A stretch of DNA of 64,000 nucleotides from Cordilura impudica (Eukaryota > Arthropoda > Insecta > Diptera > Scathophagidae): contig OY821521.1 in the NCBI GenBank assembly GCA_963682025.1, positions 97,338,854-97,402,853 of the forward strand, given 5' to 3'. A program made the translations under genes and the position numbers. Of this stretch, positions 42,702 to 54,500 are shown piece by piece. Every line of letters starts with the position of its first letter. Position 1 is the stretch's first letter. The notes beneath the pieces were generated by a model, which did no database searches, was not told the origin of the DNA, and saw nothing but the letters and a program-made list of their open reading frames with translations.

Positions 42702-44689
42702 ACCATGATTTTAAATATTCGTTTTTCTTAGCGGAACTTAACCAATGCACATGTCTTGTCTAAGTGTTTTAAGTAGCAAATTTTTGGCGCTGGGGGAGAA
42801 AATACTAAAAAAGGTGTTAATGAAAAGTTGAATAACTGAATTCTTATTTTATTTTTTTTTTTCAAAGAAAATTGTTGTTTTCAACTTAGCTCTGGTCAAA
42901 CTAAATTGTAAACAACATACGGATTTTTGTTTGTGTACTTACAGTGCGTAGTTAATGTATGTTGCTGTAAAACTTCGTAATACATTGTTAATAAAATTTG
43001 TTTACATACATACCAACGAATTTATTTCATTTTTTATTAAACAAATTATGATCATATTAGTTTTTAACGCAAAGTAATTGAATGAAACATTTTAAAACGA
43101 ATATCTATGCAGAAGGCCATCAAAAAAAAGTTGAAACTAGCAATTAAAATTAAACATATACATACATACAGCAGAACCTAAATCGACACCATAATTAATT
43201 GTGTCGTGTGTAGTGGTGGCAGTTCATTTCCATGATTATAAAAAGGACGAGATTAATTTTTTTTTTTGGTGTTATCCTTATGATTTAAAGTCTCAAAAGT
43301 CAGAGCTAAAATATTGGTTGGTTGATCAAAAGTATGAGTCTTTTACAATTTTGTTTTACTACATTGTATATAAGTACTATATATGTATGTAAGTATAATT
43401 ATTGTCAATATAGATGAATGGTTAAAATATTGTTTGCAAGGACAGTAAGACAGCCACCCACAAAAACCCACCACCAGTTAATAATGCAGTGTTTAGAAAA
43501 ACCACAATCATAATTCCATTCTACTGTTTTACGTGGGTGATTTCATAAGTTTCTTCAATCACGAAAAATTCGAAATAAGAAAAACTAAAATCTTCTATAA
43601 TGAACAAATATTTAGGAATATGTATATTTTTTTCTTTTTGGCTATATCAAGTGGACGTGTGACACGTTCCACACAAAGTAAATTTTCATCATCATATATC
43701 TGTGATTGAGTTCAAAAGTTATTGATCTTATAGTCGGGCCAAAATTCGGCGGCAAAAAACGAGATTCTTGTGTGAGTCCATATGTTTTTTATGTCATAGC
43801 GAAGTAATACTGAGATTTCTAGTATATTTATATTTCTATTGTACTACAAGTACTTATTTTCGCCACAAGCACTTTCTTACTATCAGAGGAAAATTTTTTT
43901 ATCTTTGACTTGGAAATTAAATTAGTTACATATTCGATAGATGATTTCGTCATTTATTAAATTAAGCTACGTATAAGTAACAACCAAAGTGCACATGTTA
44001 ACTTTTTTTTTTCTCATACCTAGTATTCACGAACATGTGTTGTTTTGTACATGTCCTTATTGTTGTGGTTGTTGTTTTTGTTGTTATTGTATTTTATATT
44101 ATTAGTAATTGTCATAGGATATAACTTCAATTTAATATTTTTCCGCTAAATTATAGTGTGTGTGTCCCAAGGACTATTGAAAAAGTAGATTAAAACACAG
44201 GTAATGTTTACTCCCTTTATGTTATTGGACAACCTTTCTTCCTTCCTTCCTTTTTTCCGTTTATTTTCTTTCATCGTCATCATCATCATCCGAACAGTAG
44301 GTTGTGGTCGTTTTTGTCGAACAGAAGGAATTGGCTAAAACGAACATGTTATGAATTATCGTCGATGTTGTTCTGCCTAATACAATCATTTCAAATCTAA
44401 AGTAACTTTCCTGTTTTCAGCTAAATCGAGTATGTTTATCATTGTTTCAACCAAGGCCTTTTATCTCATTTCTCGGAATTGGGTACCTTAATTATGTATG
44501 AAGTAATCAGATATACCATAATATGGAATATCTCAATAAAAAGCGGAGCTTCCAATAAGCACGTTTGTTAGGGAAAATGCATGATATTTGTATGGCGAAT
44601 TCCCACTTAGCAGTACTAGAGTTTTGTCAATTTTAAATGGTCATTTTTATTAAACACCTCCATTAGAAATAGGCGCAGTAACGAAAATT
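42702..44689. other. AT-rich spacer, nothing recognised
   Basis: Short frames only (for example 43201-43392). A TCATCATCATCATC run lies at 44274-44290 and a CTTCCTTCCTTCC run at 44240. Confidence 0.5.
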
Positions 44690-45146
44690 TCTAAGGGCTT
44701 TATTTCACACGTTAAGTTTAATCGAATCCATCCAATTGCAGTCATGAAAAACTGATGAAAATTTTCGTACACAGTAGGACAACTCCGATATGGAGGTGTC
44801 ATAACTAATTATGTCCTAGCCTTCTTAAACAACGATGTGTAAATTTGTTTCTGTTTCTAGAAATAAGGGGTGCCGTTTTTCATACTTCCAAAATGGCTCT
44901 TAATTGTGGTTTTACCAATTCTTTGCAATTCTTTCTTTACAGTGTTTATTAAACTTGTAGTTGATTCATACTGTAGATTATGTCTATATGCTCGTTGTGT
45001 TTTTGGATTTTTTAACAAAAATTTTGTACAACACAAAGACTACGGTTAATTTGCTTCCCGATTTTTCTCATTGGTACTCCGTGATCGTATAAAGCGATCA
45101 TTTGACCTTTCTAAAATTCTTAAAGTTGCGTACCTCGTGGCATTTT
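44690..45146 (-). pseudogene. Tc1-like transposase N-terminal remnant
   Basis: Minus strand from the ATG at 45144: MPRGTQL, a broken helix-turn-helix segment KGQMIALYDHGVPMRKIGKQ, INRSLCVVQNF, then weaker pieces with LINTVKKELQRIGKTTI further on. Stops interrupt the frame and the catalytic domain is absent. Confidence 0.65.
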
Positions 45147-45254
45147 CTGAAATTTTAAATATTTAATATCTGCAAATACCAAATAGACAATGACAACACT
45201 GCCAACTATGTTTTTAGTAATTGACCTTATTGTGAACCACTTGTACCACTTGTT

Positions 45255-45430
45255 GTTATACCCTCCTCACCACTTTTCAGAGTGTATATATCAGTTTGTC
45301 ATTTGGTTCGTAATGCATCGAAATTGCAACCCCCATAAAGTATGTATATTCTCAATCCTTATAACAACTTGAGTCGTTATAGCGATGTACGTCTGTCTGT
45401 CTATCTGTCTGTCCCGCTCATTCACAAAAT
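45255..45430 (-). repeat. DINE-like repeat family B, copy 4, truncated
   Basis: TTATACCCTCCTCACCAC, then TCAGTTTGTCATTTGGTTCG, ATTCTCAATCCTTATAACAA and GTCTGTCTGTCTATCTGTC. Only the end with the microsatellite remains. Confidence 0.75.
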
Positions 45431-45772
45431 AAACAATTTACTTGAGTAAGTAAACTTAGGATAATATTGTTTGTCATTATTTCGAGCAGTTTGAGTATTT
45501 AGAATAAGGCAAATCGGCCTTCATTTTGCCAAGACATGGCCTAAAATATGGAAACACCTCTAAAAAAATGCTAAAAATTCAGTGTGTTTGTTGTATGATT
45601 TAGTATTAAGTTAATCAAATTCTTTACTTTTCACATATTTTGTTTACATTTGTTATAAATAGTCCAGGCATTAATGTAAAGGTAAAGCTCAATGGACGGT
45701 ATCCAAAATTCGGCATGTTGAATTTAACACTTACCTGTTTTTATGTTTAGTCAATGACTAAGTTATAAATTA

Positions 45773-46049
45773 ACAGCCGAATTCATAACCAAATTTTAGC
45801 AGCCGCATATACATCGCACACAGCGAGCTGCTTACTGGAATACCGATTAAGCCAAGCAGTAATTTAGCACAGAGTTTATTCATAACCAATTTTATTCTGT
45901 CAACTAAAAGTTAAAATATCAACTCTGAATTTTGTGACGCCATTTATTTTTATGCAAATAGGTTGGCATTTCATCTCATGTTTAGCAAGTGGTTGAAAGT
46001 TCTTTAGAATGAATTCGGCTGTAAATGTTATGGTTATGAATTCGGCTGT
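45773..46049. mobile_element. MITE with 18-bp perfect inverted ends
   Basis: ACAGCCGAATTCATAACC at 45773-45790 and its exact inverse GGTTATGAATTCGGCTGT at 46032-46049. The right end is partly doubled: ATGAATTCGGCTGTAAATG also occurs at about 46010. 277 bp, non-coding; target duplication unclear. Confidence 0.8.
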
Positions 46050-46420
46050 AAATGTTTAAGCAATTCATTTGATATAGGTAGTAGAGCATGAAATAACCAA
46101 AGTTGAGATGTGCAGAAGCGAAGAAATAATCAATAAAAACTCAGTGCAAAACTGTCTTGAAAGATCGTGCCATGGTCACTGGATTAAGAATTGTGGGTTG
46201 GAAATTCAACAGTATTTATAGACCCGGAAGCAGCTGGAACCTGTAAAGTTATGGAATGACCACCACAGTCACCTTACCTCAATCCTATAGAGTTACTGTG
46301 GTATGAATTTACCAGGAAGGTCCGAACTGCCGGTACTACATCTAAGGAAAGACCTGTGGAATAAGCTGCAGAAACTCCACAAACTTTGAACAAATTGTTC
46401 TTCAATAAATTTCATTTCAA
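46050..46420 (+). pseudogene. Tc1-like transposase C-terminal remnant
   Basis: WPPQSPYLNPIELLWYEFTRKVR is split by one frameshift around 46255-46325, then ERPVE and KLQKLHKL-like pieces. The catalytic Glu (NPIE) is retained, but nothing upstream of it is recognisable apart from short weak frames. Confidence 0.65.
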
Positions 46421-47030
46421 AAGAAAATGGTCTTAGTCGATAATTTGCGTTAAAAATCCCAAAACCATTAAATAAATAGCGATTTAAGTAGAAGTAATTA
46501 AAAAGGGAAGTTCCAAGAATAAGGAATTAGGAAAACAACTTTTCAAATGAAATTTATTGAAGAAACTGAGAAGCATATTATAGTCAAACAGAAAGCAAAA
46601 AAAGACTTAGTTTTGTGGAAAATATTTTCAAAAAGCATAAAAAAAAAATAATTTTTCCAACATTTTGCTTCATAAGCACCATAAAAATTTTCTAAATCAA
46701 TTTTTTAAAAAATTTTAATTGTTGCACAGGTCTCTAGCAATAATTTGGCTTTTGCAGATTGAAAAAATATAAATTAGTCGAAGAGTTATAGCTGCAAAGT
46801 TCGAAGGTCGATTAAAAAAAAATTCGAACTAACATAAACAAACGCCGCGATACGGGTCTTCTAATTTGGCCTCTATTTTCACCCCTCACTCTCAGAATCG
46901 ACCTAACTTTTGCTAACCTGAATTTGTTCCACAGTGTTATTATAAATAAAAAAAAACTTTTCTTCGAACTTGCCCCATCAATCTTTGCACGAGATATCTT
47001 CATCAAAATTCCACTTAGCAGGGCTCTCAG
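46421..47030. other. AT-rich spacer, nothing recognised
   Basis: No motif; the 64-codon minus frame at 46812-47006 is unsupported. Confidence 0.45.
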
Positions 47031-47508
47031 CTGTGGATTGCGCAGATACTCCTGTCTTCTTCAAATTGTCTTGATAATTGATCCTTATTAAGTGAATTGT
47101 GTTCTTTGGGGTCAAAGTAGATGCCAGTGTTGATATACCAAAAGACAATACTGTCTAAATTTTTATATATTGATAATGTTCGACTTGAATTTTTATTTGC
47201 AATAATAAGGAGTATCTTCACGTTGAACAAGGTGTTTTCATTTTTTCTTTTCCCATGAAAAGTATAAGTTCTAAGCACGACTCTCATCTGTGGATTGCAC
47301 AGATACTCCTGTCTTCTTCAAATTGCCTTGATAATTGATCCTTATTAAGTGAATTGTGTTCTTTGGAGTCAAAGTAGATGCCAGTGTTGTTATACCAAAA
47401 GACAATACTGCCTAAATTTTTATATATTGATAATGTTCGATTTGAATTTTTATTTGCAATAATAAGGAGTATCTTCACGTTGAACACGGTGTTTTCACTT
47501 TTTCTTTT
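47031..47508. repeat. Tandem duplication, 257-bp unit
   Basis: CTGTGGATTGCGCAGATACTCC at 47031 recurs (one base changed) at 47288. The units agree closely to about 47508, with only a few substitutions. The minus-strand frames 47027-47287 and 47284-47487 are copies of each other for this reason and show no protein motif. Confidence 0.85.
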
Positions 47509-49100
47509 CCTATTTTTTTTTTTTAATTTTAAATATGAAAAATTAGTAATTGCTCTTTGATTCTGATATAATTGGTCAAATATTTTAAAAAATAATTGAG
47601 ATCAAAACAGTTCAAACATTAATGTAGTCTTTCAATCTCAAATCTATTCTGATTGTCAAAACCGAACTCTACTCTCGTTGAAGCTTTGCGTGTTGAATAT
47701 TAAGCATGAATGTGTAAAAGCATTGCATAGGTACATATATATTCGTATGTATGTGGTTATTGTACCTGTGGTTACGTTGTTTATGTCCTGCTCGTGGCTC
47801 AATTTGTGTTTCCGTGCAATCATTTCGTGTCTGTACTTTTTTTTTAGTTTTACCCTAAAAATATTTCTATACATATGGTATGTACTCGTACTCTTGAAGA
47901 AATATCTGTATATTTGCCTTCCCGTCTGACTGCTCGGTTGGTTAGCCTGTATTTGGTTGGTTGCTAACTCATTTGTCCAAATGGCTAACCGCTTGTCAAT
48001 CTTGTTTCATCATTATATTGTACAATAATATGGTACAATTTATTGTTGTAACATTTTTAAGAATTTAGGGAAATAACTAACGGAGTAGTTAGAGGAGTAC
48101 TTGCTTTTATAGTTTTAGTAATCATTACGAAAAAACCACAACTTAAAGTCTTAAATAATTGCATTTATGGCTTATCTTAAAATAAGAGAAAAAATAGATT
48201 TCGTTAAAATTTCATAGAAAATTAAAAATAACGAAACTCGCATCCATAGAATATGCTGCGATGTTGTCAAAAATCATTGCTTCCAAAGTAAAATCTAAAA
48301 CTAGTTTTAATAAATTTTTTTTGTTAAGAATTTATATGAATATTTGTTTTTACACCCTTTATTTTAACTCGTAGTGTTTGCTTGTCTGCCGAAAAACTGG
48401 ATCAATTTTTAACCATTTTCCTGTGATCCAATCGAGCTGAAACTTTGCTCGTTAAAAAATTTGAATATAGTATAATGTTGAATTTTTCAAAATTTTAACG
48501 GTTTTTTATTTTCAGTCAATCAATTATTTAATTACATGATTGTAAACTTAATTTACAAAGGGAGTATAATAAAAACATAGTTTTTATATTATAAATAAAA
48601 ATAATTTTATTAGAATAAATAATTTTCCATTATTTAAAAGCGATTCTCTTGCTCTTTGATAGGGCTGCCATTTGCGCGTTTTAATTCCACGTTGCAACCA
48701 TGCTTCAGATGTATTCGACTACTTTCCCGAGACGTTTTGCTCACCATTCAGGATACATGGTTTAAGTGCTTTCTAACTCTTAACGAAGTTAAATGAACAC
48801 ATATACATATGTATGCATATATACAGCTATGGTTATATAAATGCACATTTTACCATGAGTTCTTTCTTATGCTACAATATCGTAAATTCTATTAATAAAC
48901 AAAAAATTTTTGGTTTTTCTAAAGGTTTATTATTAATTTTTAATATTAATATAAACTGAAGATGAAATTCGTTACTTTAAAAAAATATCGTTAAGAAAAA
49001 AAAATAAACCACTGAAATTACCTGAACACATAAATGGCACAATCTTAAAAAGAGAAAAAAGTCGTTGTAATATTTCATTTGTTGGTATGTACAAACATTT
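47509..49100. other. AT-rich spacer, nothing recognised
   Basis: Frames on both strands at 47656-47929 overlap each other without a motif. ACATATACATATGTATGCATATATAC is a simple alternating stretch near 48802. Confidence 0.45.
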
Positions 49101-49106
49101 TACCAT

Positions 49107-50086
49107 TAATATATAGTGCCTGTAGTCTTTGTTTCTGATGACAGTTCGCACCTGCGACCCATACTTTCCACGAGTTGCTGGCATTTTGTTTTGGGTATGG
49201 CATACCATGCTTCGTGTGCGGCCGACCATAGATCGTCCATATTCTTATATTTTTTTGTGGCGATTTCAACCTTGACTTCGTTCCACAGGTTCTCTATTGG
49301 ATTTAAGACAGGTCTCTGGGCTGGCCAATCCAAAACGTCGATCTTCTCCGCACAAAACCAATTGTTTACTAGTTTGGAAAAGTGTTTGGGGTCATTATCC
49401 TGCATGAATTAATTGGCAATAAGGTTCCATATGGTTTTTCAAAATGTCTAAATACTGAAACTTGTCCATTTCCATTTCCATTTTCTACGCTATACCTAGA
49501 AAATGCATCCAAACCATAATGCTGCCACCACCGTGTTTGACCGCCTTCTGAGTGAACCGACGATTAAACTCTTGTCCTTTAGGACGACGGACAAAGGTTC
49601 TGCCATCTGGTCCAATTCTATTAATCTTTGTTTCGTCACTCCATAACACGTTTTTCCAAAAATGCATGGGCATTTACTTTATTGGTTCTGGCGAAGGCTA
49701 ATCGTTTAGATATATTTTTTTTTCTGGAAATGCGCCCAAACAAATTTGACTCATTGAATCTTCTCCTGACAAGCCTGCTAGATATTTCCAGGTCCAAAGA
49801 TTCATTAATATCAGATGCTATCTGGCGTGACAACTTGAGTAAATACATTTTCGCCATTCTGACTATAGCTTTATCCGTACGCACATCTGTTTTTCGAGGT
49901 CCTGGCTTCCGACTTTTGCCCTTAATAAATATATCGGGATTCTCAACACATGATTTAATTGCCATTGTAAACTTTTTTTTTCGAGAAATTTACATTACTT
50001 CAGAAATTTCTGCCCCAATTTCCCATTTTTATGCAATTTCCATATGATCCGCCTTTCCTCAATTATGGTTTGTTTGCCTGATCCCA
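49107..50086 (-). pseudogene. Tc1-like transposase, nearly complete
   Basis: Minus strand from the ATG at 50086 (MGSGKQTIIEERRIIWKLH, then a frameshift). The second frame 49965-49636 holds a paired helix-turn-helix with GPRKTD. Then come WSDETKINRIGPDGR (first catalytic Asp, near 49640), AVKHGGGSIMVW, MQDNDPKHFSK (second Asp, near 49400), and PVLNPIENLWNEVK (Glu, near 49295), ending with SMGRRCELSSETK. All three catalytic acids are present (DD-E). At least two frameshifts and loss of a few codons around 49480-49410 break it. One of the better preserved transposases here. Terminal repeats were not identified. Confidence 0.85.
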
Positions 50087-51024
50087 TTTTCAATATTTCG
50101 CTCTTCGCTTTCAACTAAATTGTGCCATTCATATGTCCAATAAAAATTAACATTGTTTACGCAAACATGATAACGGTAAATAGTTAAGAGAAAATAACGG
50201 AACATTTGAGCGCTGTTGAAACAAATATTCTTACAACAACCAGAACAGGTAAAACAAAATTTTTATTTGGGAAATGGGGAAAAATAATGGGCATTTTTGC
50301 GATTTTTAAGGCACTCCTATTCAATACCTACAACTTTTTTTCAGACACAAAAGAGGGATTCCGTACGGTTACCGAGTTATAACCGTGTTAAAATATATAA
50401 AAAGTGATAAAAAATCCACCTTGAGCAAAAAATTCGTATGGTCATTAAATTATAATGGCAGCCAACTTGACAAAATTAATGATGTAGAAGTTCTTATTTT
50501 TCGGGCTACTTTCAGTCGCAATTCTCAGAATTGAGTCCCAAATCAATGAGCTGAAAAATGTTTTACTGTGTAATATAATAATTACCTTATAACGCTTGAC
50601 TCAGAATCATTTTCTTTATTGTATATAAATGTCACTGAAAAATGGTGTGTTCATTTTTCTTTGGAACACATATTTTTACTTCGTATTCATAAGTAATTTC
50701 GCTAACAAATACCGGATATTCGGTTTTAGATACTCTAGTTGAAACATTAGCATTTCCGTTGGTGTACATATGAAAATATTCATTATGAAATTTTAATCGC
50801 AAATGTTGTAGATGACAATAAACCCTGATATAAAATCTGTCGTTGAGTATCTATATATTAATACGTGAAGGTAAATGTCTCGACTAATTTTTAAGCATAG
50901 TACGCGCTAGGAGGAGTGTGAAATTTGGCATAGTTATAGATCATATGGAGGGCAAGTGCCGAATGATAAAATTTATGTATAATGTGTTAAAAATATATAA
51001 AATAAAATAAAATATTTATAATAA
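50087..51024. other. AT-rich spacer, nothing recognised
   Basis: No motif. The first 150 bp may be the end region of the adjoining Tc1 element. Confidence 0.45.
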
Positions 51025-51191
51025 ATAATTTTATAAGAACCTAAAGCTATGCTAATCAATTTTAGCCAATTCACAATTCAACGTCTGTGCATTTATTATT
51101 GATGGTTTCAAAAAACAGCACATTTTAATCGCCCTGTGTTGAATTGTGAATTGGCCAAAATTGATTAGCTTTAGGCTCTTATAAAATTATT
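51025..51191. mobile_element. Palindromic MITE, arms of about 55 bp
   Basis: Left arm 51025-51082 and right arm 51138-51191 are inverted copies (CTTATAAAATTATT outer, GTTGAATTGTGAATTGGC inner). They differ by a 4-bp TATG insertion in the left arm and a few bases. The loop is about 55 bp. Confidence 0.8.
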
Positions 51192-51256
51192 AACAATCCC
51201 ATTTATATTTCTTCTGTGTGTTCATAAAAGTATTTATAGTGAAATTTAATGAGTTA

Positions 51257-51396
51257 TTTAAGAATTCACAATTTAATGAATTTTTAAAAGTTCACAATTT
51301 AATGAATTTTGTTTAAAAATTCACAATAAATGAATTTTATTTAAAAATTCACAATTTAATGAATTTTATTTAAAAATTCACAATTTAATGAATTTT
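51257..51396 (+). repeat. Minisatellite, 29-30 bp unit, about 4.5 copies
   Basis: Units of AATTCACAATTTAATGAATTTTATTTAAA follow one another with single-base changes. The core ATTCACAATTTAATGAAT is partly self-complementary (ATTCA..TGAAT). It lies 65 bp from the palindromic MITE, which contains the similar word AATTCACAATTCAA. Confidence 0.85.
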
Positions 51397-51633
51397 AGAC
51401 TCTTATGTACCGATCGACTCTGAATCACTTTTTGATAGACTTGAGGACAATCGTTATACAATTGTCCCATATGAGTTCGATTTAAATTTCCCTAAGATCT
51501 AAAGGAGTTAGATCGAAAAAATGTTAACACATGTTTTTCCTCTTAACTTTTTTCGTAAGCATTTTTTGCATTACTTTTTTGATCCAGTTATTTATGAAAA
51601 TTTTGTCAGTTATTATGTTAGTTTGATTAAAAT

Positions 51634-52170
51634 GAGTGATGAAATAGAAGTACGTGCTTAAATTATTAAATATTTTCAACAAAATCTAACTTGGTCCTAC
51701 AAAAAGTTTGCCGAAGATCAGAGGTCTGCCATAAAACTGTTTTCAATACTGTTAGAAAGTATCAGGAGAATTTTACCTGATTCGGATAGAAGTAAAAACC
51801 CTCGTGATGTTTGTAATCATGTTGAAAAGAGCTCCCAACAAATCCGGTAAAAAAGTAGCCTGGTTAGCTCAGAACTATTGAAGCCCATGAAGGTGTGAAA
51901 ATACACAATGCCCAAAAAGTTTCAGACAGGACAGCTGTAAAAATTTAGGAGCCAAAAACGGAGCAAGGGTATTGAAATTTTGTCTCAATTTACGTATATA
52001 GTGGCAAATTTTTGGTAGTTTCCAGGTCAAAATTTTTATGTTACTAACGCTCGAGGAAGCTAAGGCCAGTGTGCATAAAAAAGGTGTCCCAAAATGTTCA
52101 AAAAAAGTCACAAAAACCACTAGAAAATCCCTAATGGATGGGTTTCCTGAAAAAGAAGGTCATTACGTTC
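51634..52170 (+). pseudogene. Tc1/mariner-superfamily remnant (same family as 26222-28800)
   Basis: The ATG at 51634 starts MSDEIEVRA, then IIKYFQQNLTWSYKKFAEDQ, and later KAKKVSDR-like and FPGQNFYVTNAR pieces. After an internal deletion it ends SLMDGFPEKEGHYVHK near 52130-52180. The C-terminal words match the remnant at 26222. The catalytic middle is gone. Confidence 0.7.
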
Positions 52171-52428
52171 ATAAGTAGTGATTAGAAATATGAAAGTTAT
52201 CTTTTATCAGCTTTAATATAATTTCTCGGTTCAAGATTTTTTCTGTGCAGTGACGAGACATACAAATTTATTTCAAGTAGAAAAAATTTATATTTGATTG
52301 AAAAATTCAAAATTTTAAATTATAGTCATCGAAAATTTAATGAAAAGAACAAGGGCTTGCGTTCAGAGCCGCTGGGTCATTATGCCGGGAGATTTTATTC
52401 CCTACATAATCGGAACATGTCACTCGCT

Positions 52429-52465
<37 letters not shown>

Positions 52466-53104
52466 GGCAAGCTTTCCGATAAATTCGTTTTAATTTTAAA
52501 TTAAATCATGCGCTCTTATTTGTCACCCTTTATAAACATTAAATCACTAAATAATCGAACTATACTTATAACAATTATACATTTTTGTTGCATATTTTTT
52601 GTGGTTGTAATTTTTTTTATATAACATACATTAGATTATTTTTTAATTTTAGACTATCGGCGGCAGCACTTTTCTGAATTTTAAAATATGTTTATGCAAA
52701 CCACATTTGAATGAATAATACCAATGGATTAGCGATTAAATGAACTATGTCAGTACAGTGCATAAAAACATCCTCACTCTACTACAACTTTTACATAGTG
52801 GAAGTCGAGTATACCAACTACAAATGAACGAAACTAATAATCTTGACTTCCACTATCTACAAGGTTTGCTTGCCACCAAGAGTGAGATAGATACTTACTA
52901 TTTGAATATAAACGTTGAAATCTTGTTGAATTTTGGTCAGATTTTCAAGCGTATAACATTATTACTACTATTATTTCTAAGAGGTGTCTTATATGCAAAT
53001 TCACATTTTAATAAAATTTCACTTTTAACATGTCCATATACAAAAATTAAGTTAGAGTTTATATTTCCTTCAGTTATTTTATTAATTTTGTTTTAAATGG
53101 AGAG
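52171..53104. other. Spacer with a 30-nt A run
   Basis: 52431-52462 is almost pure A. A short GC-richer patch (52355-52425) precedes it. A 118-codon frame at 52740-53096 has no motif and carries no support. Confidence 0.45.
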
Positions 53105-54500
53105 CACTGTGTTGATATGAGGAAAATATATTATGGTTTACTAGTTTATATCTGACTTGAATTTATCTATATTGTAAGTGGAAGGAAATACCTCATCGGG
53201 AAGTTTATTCCACATACGGCTTGTGCGGCTAGTAATTATTAAATAGCTTGAATCAGTAACACACGATCTCCCTGACATGCTTAAATGCTACTATTATGAA
53301 GATTTATAATGAATGTGGGCTTCTGTCAAATTAATAATTTTAAATTTTAGTGTCAGTATTGACTGTTTTACAGTATTGCCAGCATGCGATAAAAAATTAA
53401 CAAGACGTGATAGTCCAATTTTTATGCCAGACTCGAATTCAGCGCACCTAGATTAGTTAAAAAACATGCTTCGTTTCTGCAGTCAATTTTTTTTTAATTT
53501 TTAGACCAGTGTAATCGAATGAGATTTACTAGATAAGCGGATGGTGAACTAGGGATGAGTTCACTTATCTCAGCAGAACACTTTCCATTGTAATTCATAT
53601 ATTACACCGTGCCACAACCAACATTTAACTCTGACAACAGAGTTGGTTACCCTAGTGTCATTGATAAGCACCATGGCACTCCTTTGCACATGGTCCAGAA
53701 GCTTCAAAATAGACTGTGAAGCCCTGTCCATGTATGAAAGTTGTATACCATTTTTGGTCGAATATAGGTGATATTAACAGTAAGGAAGCCAGATGAGGTG
53801 AAGTAATTTTTACACCGATTCAGGAAACCTTGGCACTTGAAAGCTTCTTTCCACAGTTGCAAAATGTGTTTATTCCTACGGACAACACACTGAATTTTTA
53901 TGTCGACAATATGAAGTGCGTCCGCTTTCTCAATATTAATACCACCTATGGGCACAGACGACATTGATGACGCCATGACCCGTCCATATGTCAAAAAAAA
54001 AAAAAAAAGCATTGGGTCTTACGAGCATTAAAATCGGCCATATTCGCTCGACCCCACTCGGAGATTGTAAGAAGTTCTTCATTGAGTATCAGTCATATAT
54101 TCCGTCATGCCGCCAATTTCCTTAAAGCTTGTTAATTTATCGAAAGAATATGAATGACAAATATTGTCGTCTGCGCAAAGGAATAGATAGGATTAGAAGT
54201 TTGCTATAGATGTCCATTAAGAAAAGTGAAGAAAGAACACAGCATTGCGGTGCCCTTTGGATGAGATTCCATCTAAAACAATACGTATAGTATGAAGTCA
54301 TTACCAATACCAACAGCCATCAGTTTTGGCAAGAGTACGCTGAGTCACACAAGATCGAATGCCTTGAAAATATCCAGATTATGGACTGGCTCCAAAGATC
54401 CGAAAGAATCGCCATCAGGTCACCTGTAGGACGAATTCCACGAAAGCCATACTGTCTGTCGTAAAGCAATAAGTTGGTCTCCAAATAATTCTCAAGATGA
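53105..54500 (-). pseudogene. LINE reverse-transcriptase fragment
   Basis: Minus strand: LLLYDRQYGFRGIRPTGDLM (54450-54390), a damaged polymerase region near 54200-54120, then LTYGRVMASSMSSVPIGG and the thumb with NKHILQLWKEAFKCQGFLNR and TYIRPKMVYNFHTW (53704-54012), and MWNKLPDEVFPSTYNIDKF near 53165-53215 at the C-terminus. This is the order of a Jockey/CR1-like ORF2. Many stops. The 3' end near 53105 lacks a clear poly(A) tail. Confidence 0.8.

Noticed and set aside
49628..50047. 139-codon plus-strand frame
   Set aside because: Antisense to the Tc1 transposase on the minus strand.
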